Shown: positions 57,837-64,000 of the stretch, piece by piece
Layout: every line of letters starts with the position of its first letter
Position numbering within the stretch: the first letter of the stretch is position 1
NCBI RefSeq assembly: GCF_004216855.1
Contig: NZ_SGXT01000017.1
Location: 62,001-126,000, forward strand
DNA length: 64,000 bases
Source of the DNA: Microcella alkaliphila
GTDB taxonomy: Bacteria; Actinomycetota; Actinomycetes; Actinomycetales; Microbacteriaceae
Reading direction: 5' to 3'
The notes under the pieces: generated by a model
Databases searched by the model: none
Seen by the model: only the letters and a program-made list of their open reading frames with translations
Told to the model about the DNA's origin: nothing
Made by a program: the position numbers and the translations under genes

Positions 57837-57931
57837 CAGGGTCCTTCCCGGAAAGTCTCTAGCGCCGGAAGACTACCCGCCCGCGGGCGTCATCGGGGCG
57901 AGCCGTGCGGGCGTCACGCTTCGTACATCGT

Positions 57932-58882
57932 TCACACCGTTTGCACCGGGCCCGTCAACGGCGCGGGGTCGGCGGCCGCGCCGCGCAGGGCCCGCCGCCG
58001 CTGGCGGACGGCGTCGGCGGTCAGCACCATGAGGGCGACCCAGACGAGAGCGAAGCCGACCCAGCGCTCGAGCGGCATCGGTTCGAGCATGACGAACACG
58101 CCGAACAGGAACTGCAGGATCGGCGCGAAGTACTGGAAGAACCCCAGAACCGTCAGCGGCAGGCGTCTGGCGGCGGCCGCGAACAAGAGGAGGGGCACCG
58201 CGGTCACCACTCCCGCGAGTCCCAACAGCACGCCGTGGCCGAGACCCTCACGCCCCATCGTGAGCCCGTCGAAGAACAGGGCGACGACGATAAGTTCGGC
58301 GACCGCGAGGGGCACGAGCCACGCCGACTCGAGGGTGAGGCCCGCGACCGCCGTGACCTGCCTGCCCATGCGGTTTTTGACGAAGCCGTAGAAGCCGAAC
58401 GAGAAGGCGAGCACCAGCGCGATCCAGGGCAGCCGGCCGTAGCCGACGGTCAAGACGATGACGGCGACGACGCTGATGCTGACCGCGACCCACTGCACGG
58501 GCCGCAGGCGCTCACGGAGGAAGATGACGCCGAGCGCGATCGACACGAGCGGGTTGATGAAGTAGCCGAGGGCCGCCTCGACGATGAACCCGTTGAGGGA
58601 CCCGTACAGGTACACGTGCCAGTTGACGCCGATCAGGACCGCGGTCACGGCGCTCAGCCCGAGCAGGCGACGATCACGGACGATCCCGGCAAGCAGGGCC
58701 AGGGTGCGTGTCGCGGTCAGCAGGATCAGACAGAAGACAAGCGCGAGCAGGATTCGCCAGGCCACAATCTCGATCGCCCCGGAGGGTTGCAGCGCGATGA
58801 AGTAGACCGGCAGAAGGCCCCAGAGCCCGTACGCACCGACGGCGAAAGCAAACCCCCGGCTCTTCTCGCGCTGGTCGCTCAC
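57932..58882 (-). CDS. rarD: RarD-type EamA family permease
   Basis: 316 residues, ten hydrophobic helices in two EamA repeats. RarD landmarks: YGLWGLLPVYFIAL, VNWHVYLYGSLNGFIVEAALGYFINPL, FFQYFAPILQFLFGVFV. The family is annotated as drug/metabolite (chloramphenicol-sensitive) transporters; true substrate is unknown. ATG at 58882. Downstream of groES but separated by a terminator, so independently transcribed. Confidence 0.92.
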   Translation of the reverse strand: MSDQREKSRGFAFAVGAYGLWGLLPVYFIALQPSGAIEIVAWRILLALVFCLILLTATRTLALLAGIVRDRRLLGLSAVTAVLIGVNWHVYLYGSLNGFIVEAALGYFINPLVSIALGVIFLRERLRPVQWVAVSISVVAVIVLTVGYGRLPWIALVLAFSFGFYGFVKNRMGRQVTAVAGLTLESAWLVPLAVAELIVVALFFDGLTMGREGLGHGVLLGLAGVVTAVPLLLFAAAARRLPLTVLGFFQYFAPILQFLFGVFVMLEPMPLERWVGFALVWVALMVLTADAVRQRRRALRGAAADPAPLTGPVQTV

Positions 58883-58908
58883 ATCGTCACTCTAGGCGAG
58901 GAAACGAA

Positions 58909-58937
58909 AGGCCCCCGACCGCGAGGGTCGGGGGCCT
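58909..58937. terminator. Terminator hairpin after groES
   Basis: Perfect 12-bp stem AGGCCCCCGACC with its complement and a 5-nt loop, 24 bp past the groES stop. It isolates groES from rarD. Confidence 0.85.
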
Positions 58938-58961
58938 GATTCGTGGATGCGCGGGGTGCGC

Positions 58962-59258
58962 TTAGCGGACGACGACCGCCAGCACGTCGCGAGCCGACAG
59001 CACGAGGAACTCCTCGCCGCCGTACTTGACCTCGGTGCCGCCGTACTTCGAGTACAGCACGCGGTCGCCGACGGCGACGTCGAGCGGGACGCGGTTGCCG
59101 TTGTCGTCAATGCGGCCGGGACCGACGGCGACGACCTCGCCCTCCTGGGGCTTTTCCTTCGCAGTGTCGGGGATCACGAGACCCGACGCGGTGGTCTGCT
59201 CTGCCTCGACCTGCTGGATGACGATGCGATCTTCGAGCGGCTTGATGGAGACCGACAC
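58962..59258 (-). CDS. groES: Co-chaperonin GroES
   Basis: 98 residues. [18 protein letters not shown] at the N-terminus, the mobile-loop region [17 protein letters not shown], and [20 protein letters not shown]. Caps GroEL. The GTG at 59258 has AGAGG upstream; a longer frame crosses the CIRCE region and is rejected. No groEL follows: groES is monocistronic here, so GroEL is encoded elsewhere. A CIRCE element at 59344-59370 controls it. Confidence 0.97.
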   Translation of the reverse strand: MSVSIKPLEDRIVIQQVEAEQTTASGLVIPDTAKEKPQEGEVVAVGPGRIDDNGNRVPLDVAVGDRVLYSKYGGTEVKYGGEEFLVLSARDVLAVVVR

Positions 59259-59343
59259 GGTTGACCTCTTCTTTCTTACGACGATGAGGGAAGTAATTGG
59301 CACACTCGATGGTCGAGTGCCAGAGATAACTGTATCGAAGGCG

Positions 59344-59370
59344 TTAGCACTCATGCAATCCGAGTGCCAG
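59344..59370. promoter_or_regulatory. CIRCE operator upstream of groES
   Basis: TTAGCACTC-N9-GAGTGCCAG: left half perfect, right half with two changes. A second, poorer GGCACACTC/GAGTGCC arrangement lies at about 59300-59322. The site is shared with the divergent methyltransferase gene, which starts 29 bp beyond it. Confidence 0.85.
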
Positions 59371-59398
59371 CCGGCGGCGAACTGGCAGGATCGCTCGT

Positions 59399-60577
59399 AT
59401 GGATGCGGCCGACTTGCGCGAGCTATTCACCTCGGAGGCGCTGCGCCTGCTCGACACGCTTCCCGAGTCCGACTCCCCCGCTGACGCCGTCGCACTCGTC
59501 TCTGCTCTCCGGAAGGAGGGACACTCGGCCGCGCGCGTCGCCGCCGTGCTCACCCAGTACCGACTTCGCCGAAAGGCTCGTGCCAAGTTCGGCCCCTTCG
59601 CCGACCGCATGCTGTTCACCGAAGCGGGGCTCGAGCAGGCCTCGCGCCTGCGGGTCGCCGCCCAGCACGCGGGCCGTTTCGCGCGCGCCGGTCTCACCCG
59701 GGTCGCCGATCTCGGCTGCGGTGTCGGCGGCGATGCCCTCGCGCTCTCCTCGCTCGACCTCGCCGTCACGGCGGTCGAGCGCGACTCCGTCACCGCCGCC
59801 GTCGCCGGCTACAACCTCGCGCCGTTTCCGAACGCGTCCGTCGTGAATGCCGACATCGCCGATATCGACCTCGCCGACGTCGACGCGCTCTGGCTCGACC
59901 CGGCCCGCCGCTCGGGTGCTCGCAAGTTCAGCCGTCCCGATGACTGGTCGCCGTCACTCGAGGTCGCACTCGACCTGTCGCGGCGACTGCCCACCGGCAT
60001 CAAGCTCGCCCCCGCAATGGACCGCGGCCTCATTCCCGACGGCCACGAAGCGCAGTGGGTGAGCGACGGCGGTGACGTCGTCGAGGTCGTGCTCTGGTCG
60101 GGGGCGCTCGCCCGCGATGGTATCCGCCGGGCGGCCCTCGTGCTCGCCGGCGACGGCAGTGCCCACGAGCTCACGGCGGCGGCGGACAGCGCCGACGAAA
60201 AGATGGGCTCCCTCGGCGAGTACCTGTACGAGCCCGACGGGGCCGTCATTCGGGCGCGGCTTATCGGAGACCTGGCGCGGTCTCTGGATGCTCGCCCCGT
60301 GCATCCGACAATCGCCTACCTGTCGAGCGATCACCTCATGCCCACGCCGTTCGCCGCCGCCTTCCGCGTGCGCGAAACGTGGCCCCTAAAGAAGGCCGTA
60401 ATCGCGCGCGGCCTCGCCGAGCGGGGCATCGGCACGGTCGAGATCAAGAAACGCGGGGTCGACATCGACCCGGCCGAGTTCCGGAAGGCGCTGAAGCCGA
60501 AGGGGGACGCGTCAGCGACGCTGATCCTCACCCGGGTCGGAGCCGAGCGGGTCGCCCTGCTCGTCGACCGCGTCTGA
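59399..60577 (+). CDS. Class I SAM-dependent methyltransferase (THUMP-like domain type)
   Basis: 392 residues. SAM motif [17 protein letters not shown] at about 101-116, then [14 protein letters not shown], and the [12 protein letters not shown] motif about 55 residues on. The C-terminal portion ([39 protein letters not shown]) matches the THUMP-like domain appended to this actinobacterial family. RNA is the likely substrate, unproven. ATG at 59399, divergent from groES; the CIRCE element lies in its promoter region. Confidence 0.87.
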   Translation: MDAADLRELFTSEALRLLDTLPESDSPADAVALVSALRKEGHSAARVAAVLTQYRLRRKARAKFGPFADRMLFTEAGLEQASRLRVAAQHAGRFARAGLTRVADLGCGVGGDALALSSLDLAVTAVERDSVTAAVAGYNLAPFPNASVVNADIADIDLADVDALWLDPARRSGARKFSRPDDWSPSLEVALDLSRRLPTGIKLAPAMDRGLIPDGHEAQWVSDGGDVVEVVLWSGALARDGIRRAALVLAGDGSAHELTAAADSADEKMGSLGEYLYEPDGAVIRARLIGDLARSLDARPVHPTIAYLSSDHLMPTPFAAAFRVRETWPLKKAVIARGLAERGIGTVEIKKRGVDIDPAEFRKALKPKGDASATLILTRVGAERVALLVDRV

Positions 60578-60751
60578 CCGCGCCCCCGACGCGCCGGGCG
60601 GAGGCACGACCTCGCGGATCGAGCGACCCTTCACGAGGCGATAGACCACCCGCACGACGATCGTCGCCACGATGACGAGGATCGCGCCAAGGAAGATCCA
60701 CTGCCCGACGGTTGCGAACGACACCGCCAGGCCCGGTGCTGCGGCGACCAT
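60512..60751 (-). CDS. Small hypothetical single-pass membrane protein
   Basis: 79 residues: one hydrophobic helix (about 10-34, FATVGQWIFLGAILVIVATIVV) followed by a basic patch and a disordered acidic tail. Its 3' end overlaps the convergent methyltransferase gene by 66 bp. It starts 6 bp after the next gene's stop, supporting co-transcription. No recognised family. Confidence 0.6.
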   Translation of the reverse strand: MVAAAPGLAVSFATVGQWIFLGAILVIVATIVVRVVYRLVKGRSIREVVPPPGASGARSDAVDEQGDPLGSDPGEDQRR

Positions 60752-60757
60752 CGCGGG

Positions 60758-61183
60758 CTAGAAGCTGCCGGCGGTTCCGAGCGCGCCGAGGCCGATGAAG
60801 AAGAACAGCACCGGAATCAGCAGCAGGAGGCCGATCAGAATCGACAGGGCGAGCCCGACGTAGCTCGTGATCAGACCGCCGAGTGCGAGGCCGCGAGCGT
60901 GCGGTTCACGCTTCAGCGCCATGTGCCCCGTGACGACACCCGCGACCGCCGGCAGCAGACCGAGACCGAAGAAGAACGACAACACGACACCGGAAATGCC
61001 GGTGACGAGCGACACGATCGAGAGCGTCTGCTTGGGGGCCGCGGGAGCACCACCATAAGCGGGACCCGCTGCGGGCGCTGCGGGCGGCGGTGCGTAGGGG
61101 TTGCCAGCAGCAGGCTCGGGCGTGACGTCGGCAGCAGGCTCGACGGGTTCGTCGGGGCTGGCGGGGGGCGTGGTGGTCGCCAT
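60758..61183 (-). CDS. DUF4190-domain membrane protein
   Basis: 141 residues. A Pro/Ala-rich disordered N-terminus (about 1-50, including NPYAPPPAAPAAGPAYGG) precedes a DUF4190 module with helices at about 56-82 and 100-138 around TGHMALKREPHARGLALGG. Function unknown; such Pro-rich tails may contact the cell wall or cytoplasmic partners. ATG at 61183 with AAGGAGCGACC upstream. Confidence 0.85.
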   Translation of the reverse strand: MATTTPPASPDEPVEPAADVTPEPAAGNPYAPPPAAPAAGPAYGGAPAAPKQTLSIVSLVTGISGVVLSFFFGLGLLPAVAGVVTGHMALKREPHARGLALGGLITSYVGLALSILIGLLLLIPVLFFFIGLGALGTAGSF

Positions 61184-61276
61184 GGTCGCTCCTTCAGTCG
61201 TGGGGCGGGAATGCTCGCGCGCATCCCGCTCTTCGACCGTACCGAGTGTGACGGCGGCGCGCGACCCCGCGAACCC

Positions 61277-62332
61277 TCAGGCTTGGACGACGGTAACGGG
61301 CAACGTCGAATCGGCGGCAACGTCGAGCGACGACGGCTCATGCCCGGCCATGATGCGCTGTGCGGCGATGGCCGCGATCATCGCCCCGTTGTCGGTGCAC
61401 AACGACAGCGGCGGGATGCGCAGGGCAACCCCCGCGGCCTCCGCCCGCTCGGCGGCCAACTCACGCACGCGGGCATTCGCCACCACTCCCCCACCGAGCA
61501 GCAGGCGGGGCACACCGAGATCACGGCACGCCGCGATCGCCTTGGCGGTGAGCACGTCGGCGACCGCCTCACGGAAGGAGGCCGCAATGTCGGCGACGGG
61601 TACGTCGAGGCCGTCGTCGCGCATCCGTTCGACGTGGCGGGCAACGGCAGTCTTGAGCCCTGAGAACGAGAAGTCGTAGCGGTGCTTCTCAAGGTCTTTG
61701 GGCAGCGTGAGGCCGCGCGGAAAGCGCACTGCACGGGGGTCGCCCGTCGCCGCCGCCCGGTCGATGTGCGGCCCGCCCGGGTAGGGCAGGCCGAGCAGAC
61801 GCGCCACCTTGTCGAAGGCCTCGCCCGCCGCGTCGTCGATGGTCTCGCCCAGCAGTTCGACGTCATGCGTGAGGCTGCGAACGTGCAGCAGGCTCGTGTG
61901 CCCGCCCGAGACGAGGAGCGCGATGGTGGGAAGCTCGAGCTCGCCCTCGTCGTCGCGCAGAAGGTCGGCGCCGACGTGCCCAACCAGGTGGTTGACGGCG
62001 TAGAAGGGTTTCTCGAGCGCGACGGCGAGCGCTTTGGCGGCCCCCACACCGACCATCAGGGCACCTGCGAGCCCCGGCCCGCTCGTCACGGCGATCGCGT
62101 CGACGTCGGCGAGCGCGACTCCCGCCGTCTCGAGCGCCTGCTCGATCGTCGGCGTGAGCGCTTCGAGGTGTGCGCGGGCCGCAACCTCGGGGACGACACC
62201 GCCGAAGCGGGCATGCTCGTCCATCGAGCTGGCGATCGTGTTGGCGAGCAGCTCGGTGCCGCGCACGATGCCGACTCCGGTCTCGTCGCAGCTCGTCTCG
62301 ATTCCGAGGACGAGCGGGTTGTCCGTGTTCAC
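61277..62332 (-). CDS. tsaD: tRNA N6-threonylcarbamoyladenosine transferase TsaD
   Basis: 351 residues; transfers the threonylcarbamoyl group to A37 of ANN-decoding tRNAs. Motifs: [15 protein letters not shown], the metal-binding HLVGH (about residue 118), [21 protein letters not shown] and [12 protein letters not shown] start at 62332 overlaps the rimI stop by 4 bp. Last gene of tsaE-tsaB-rimI-tsaD. Confidence 0.97.
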   Translation of the reverse strand: MNTDNPLVLGIETSCDETGVGIVRGTELLANTIASSMDEHARFGGVVPEVAARAHLEALTPTIEQALETAGVALADVDAIAVTSGPGLAGALMVGVGAAKALAVALEKPFYAVNHLVGHVGADLLRDDEGELELPTIALLVSGGHTSLLHVRSLTHDVELLGETIDDAAGEAFDKVARLLGLPYPGGPHIDRAAATGDPRAVRFPRGLTLPKDLEKHRYDFSFSGLKTAVARHVERMRDDGLDVPVADIAASFREAVADVLTAKAIAACRDLGVPRLLLGGGVVANARVRELAAERAEAAGVALRIPPLSLCTDNGAMIAAIAAQRIMAGHEPSSLDVAADSTLPVTVVQA

Positions 62333-62811
62333 GCGACCCCCTCAACCGGTGCGATGTTCGCCCGCATGACCACGGCATCCACGTCGTCGGGCTGGTAGTA
62401 GCGGGGCCGCACGCCGATCTCGACGAAGCCGTGCCGCTCGTACAGGGCCCGGGCGCCCGGGTTGTCGGCCCGCACCTCGAGGAATACCTCGCGGGCGCCG
62501 CGACCGCGCGCCGCGGCGAGCAGCTGCTCGACGAGCAGGGTGCCGATACCGAGTCGTCGGTGGGTGCCGTCGACCGCGATCGTCTGAATGTCGGCCTGCT
62601 CGGCGCCGCTCGGCGCGCTCAGGCCGGCGTAGCCGACGAGCTCGTCATCGGAGTGCACCACGAGGTAGAGGGTGTGCGGCGAGGCGAGCTCGGCGAGCAT
62701 GGCGTAGCGGCTCCACGCGTCGCCGGGGAAGGTCGCGGTCTCAAGCGCCATGATCGCGTCGAGGTCGCTCACCTCGGCGTCGCGCAGCCGGATGCTCGGG
62801 GCACCGGTCAC
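62329..62811 (-). CDS. rimI: Ribosomal protein bS18 N-terminal alanine acetyltransferase RimI-like
   Basis: 160-residue GNAT protein. [23 protein letters not shown] is acetyl-CoA motif [25 protein letters not shown] is motif B and is characteristic of RimI. Lies between tsaB and tsaD, the classic location, with 4-bp overlaps on both sides. Its substrate may be bS18 or other N-termini. Confidence 0.92.
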   Translation of the reverse strand: MTGAPSIRLRDAEVSDLDAIMALETATFPGDAWSRYAMLAELASPHTLYLVVHSDDELVGYAGLSAPSGAEQADIQTIAVDGTHRRLGIGTLLVEQLLAAARGRGAREVFLEVRADNPGARALYERHGFVEIGVRPRYYQPDDVDAVVMRANIAPVEGVA

Positions 62812-63443
62812 GACGTCACCCTCTTCGGCCCCGTGGGCATCGTCACGTCGGGGGCGCGCAGGTAGAGCGGCTGCGGGTCGGGGAACGTCGCGCCCGCGGC
62901 GAGCCGTGCCGCCGCGACGTGCGCGAGCGCGGTCGCCGGAATCTCGGTCACCTCGTAGAGCACGACGCCCTCATCGGGCGCGAAGCCGAGCCGCGGTTCG
63001 AGACGCGCCGAGCGTACGACGCTCGGCACCGGCAGGGAGGCCGCGTACTCGGTGACGGCGACTTCGCGACGGCGGGCGTCAGTGACGACGCAGAAGCGGC
63101 CGGCCGCGACGCCGCCCTCGATGAGGTCGAGCGCGACGGCATCGTGGCTGGGCACCGGCAGCAGCGGCACCCCCCGAGCGATGGCCACGGCGCGGGCGGC
63201 GGCGATGCCGACGCGCAGGCCCGTGAACGGGCCGGGACCGATGCCGGTGACGACGCCGGTCAGCGGATCGGCGTTACCGCCGGCCGCCTCCGCGTCGGCG
63301 CCGGCAAGCACCTCCGCGAGGAACGGCCCGATCACTTCCGCGTGCCGACGCGTGTCCGCCGTCGAGCGCTCGGCAAGGACGCGGCCATTTCCGGCCACGG
63401 CGGCGACGGCCGTGCCGGCAGACGTGTCGATGGCGAGCAGCAC
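62808..63443 (-). CDS. tsaB: tRNA threonylcarbamoyladenosine biosynthesis protein TsaB
   Basis: 211 residues; ASKHA fold partner of TsaD without its metal site. MLLAIDTSAGTAVAAV at the N-terminus, TGIGPGPFTGLRVGIAAARA and HDAVALDLI. Needed for t6A synthesis as a TsaB-TsaD-TsaE complex. ATG at 63443, 9 bp after tsaE. Confidence 0.95.
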   Translation of the reverse strand: MLLAIDTSAGTAVAAVAGNGRVLAERSTADTRRHAEVIGPFLAEVLAGADAEAAGGNADPLTGVVTGIGPGPFTGLRVGIAAARAVAIARGVPLLPVPSHDAVALDLIEGGVAAGRFCVVTDARRREVAVTEYAASLPVPSVVRSARLEPRLGFAPDEGVVLYEVTEIPATALAHVAAARLAAGATFPDPQPLYLRAPDVTMPTGPKRVTS

Positions 63444-63452
63444 GAGTAGAGC

Positions 63453-63986
63453 CTAGGCAATCGCGCTGAGCAGCTCGGCGCCGCGGGGGCCGACCGCGCG
63501 AAAACGCACGATGCGCGGTTCGGCGAGCACAGCATCCGGATCAATGTCCTCGTCGGATGCTCGGGGCGCCTCCCCGACGCCCGCCCCGCCGCCGACGGGC
63601 CGCTCGATGACCAGCTCGAGCCACTCGTCGCAAATGGCGTCGACGAGGCCGGCACCCCACTCGATGACCGTGATGGACGCGGCCAGGTCGAGGTCGAGGT
63701 CGTCAAGTTCGGCGGCGTCGGAGAGTCGGTAGGCGTCGACGTGCACGAGGGGCGCGCTCGCCTCGCGAGGGTGGGTGCGGGCGAGCACGAAGGTGGGGCT
63801 GGTGACCGCGCCGCGCACACCGAGTGCCTCGCCGAGGCCGCGCGTGAAGGTGGTCTTGCCCGCCCCGAGCTCGCCGGTGAGCACGAGCACGTCGCCCGCA
63901 CGCAACTGGGCCGCGACGCGGGAACCGAACGCGTGCATGGCCTCGGGGTCGGCGATGGTCAGGGCTGCGGGGTGCGGTGAGCCCAT
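63453..63986 (-). CDS. tsaE: tRNA threonylcarbamoyladenosine biosynthesis ATPase TsaE
   Basis: 177 residues. Walker A TGELGAGKTTFTRGLGEALG, TSPTFVLAR, the HVDAYRL motif and VIEWGAG with the Walker-B-like Glu. An insertion of about 30 residues near the C-terminus (GGGAGVGEAPRASDEDIDPD) makes it slightly longer than typical. ATG at 63986; the remaining 14 bp of the window upstream carry no assignable feature. Confidence 0.95.
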   Translation of the reverse strand: MGSPHPAALTIADPEAMHAFGSRVAAQLRAGDVLVLTGELGAGKTTFTRGLGEALGVRGAVTSPTFVLARTHPREASAPLVHVDAYRLSDAAELDDLDLDLAASITVIEWGAGLVDAICDEWLELVIERPVGGGAGVGEAPRASDEDIDPDAVLAEPRIVRFRAVGPRGAELLSAIA

Positions 63987-64000
63987 CGCTGCGGGCGCGC

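Noticed and set aside
59299-59323. Second full CIRCE element before groES
   Set aside because: GGCACACTC...GAGTGCC has the wrong half-site spacing for TTAGCACTC-N9-GAGTGCTAA; kept only as a possible weak site.

Overview
The window is a 64 kb, very GC-rich chromosomal segment from an actinobacterium, most likely family Microbacteriaceae (order Micrococcales). The evidence is gene content and style: DUF6350-purN-purH, guaB next to a guaB3 paralogue, a solitary groES beside the tsaE-tsaB-rimI-tsaD cluster, many GTG starts, TAGNNT boxes a few bases upstream of starts, and abundant GGATGC/GCATCC words. No rRNA, tRNA, CRISPR array, phage or transposase gene was seen. About 59 genes are supported. 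Coding is dense, and the longest stretch without a gene is about 290 bp (47562-47854).

Layout. 1-5.4 kb: one-carbon metabolism (folD fragment, glyA under a ZTP riboswitch, an MFS exporter, purU), nagA and a broken DUF1349 gene. 5.4-12.5 kb: two FMN-binding lipoproteins around a large secreted subtilase, then ApbE and an RnfD-reductase fusion, which together look like an extracytoplasmic flavin electron-transfer chain. 12.5-16.4 kb: hsp20 with CIRCE and HAIR operators, a metal P-type ATPase, icd. 16.5-22.6 kb: an acetyltransferase, an alkyltransferase-like protein, a lipoprotein GH13 amylase with a LacI-type operator on its start codon, and a heterodimeric ABC exporter. 22.7-31.4 kb: purH, purN, DUF6350, the dihydroxyacetone kinase operon dhaK-dhaL-dhaM (DhaM fused to HPr and Enzyme I) and a divergent IclR regulator. 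31.4-36.5 kb: sucC-sucD and two partner-switching modules (STAS plus kinase; STAS plus kinase-GAF-phosphatase).

36.6-50.6 kb: pcrA; a wHTH/DUF559 nuclease-like gene bracketed by two 74-bp palindromic repeats; glycerophosphodiesterase; small membrane proteins; Bax-inhibitor family; TPR protein; guaA; DUF3817; SURF1; guaB3; a second wHTH/nuclease-like gene bracketed by two 38-bp palindromes; guaB. 50.7-57.9 kb: a branched-chain amino acid type ABC system (livH with an unusual extracellular domain, livM, livG, livF and two convergent binding proteins). 57.9-64 kb: rarD, groES with CIRCE, a methyltransferase, two small membrane proteins, and the tRNA t6A genes tsaD, rimI, tsaB, tsaE.

The most promising unexplained signals are: (i) two unrelated palindrome families, each present as a matched pair flanking a solitary AbiEi-like/nuclease-like gene; (ii) a nearly identical palindrome upstream of icd and of sucCD, pointing to a shared TCA-cycle regulator; (iii) the flavinylated lipoprotein/ApbE/RnfD-reductase chain. 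All calls rest on reading the sequence and on remembered family motifs; no database search was run.
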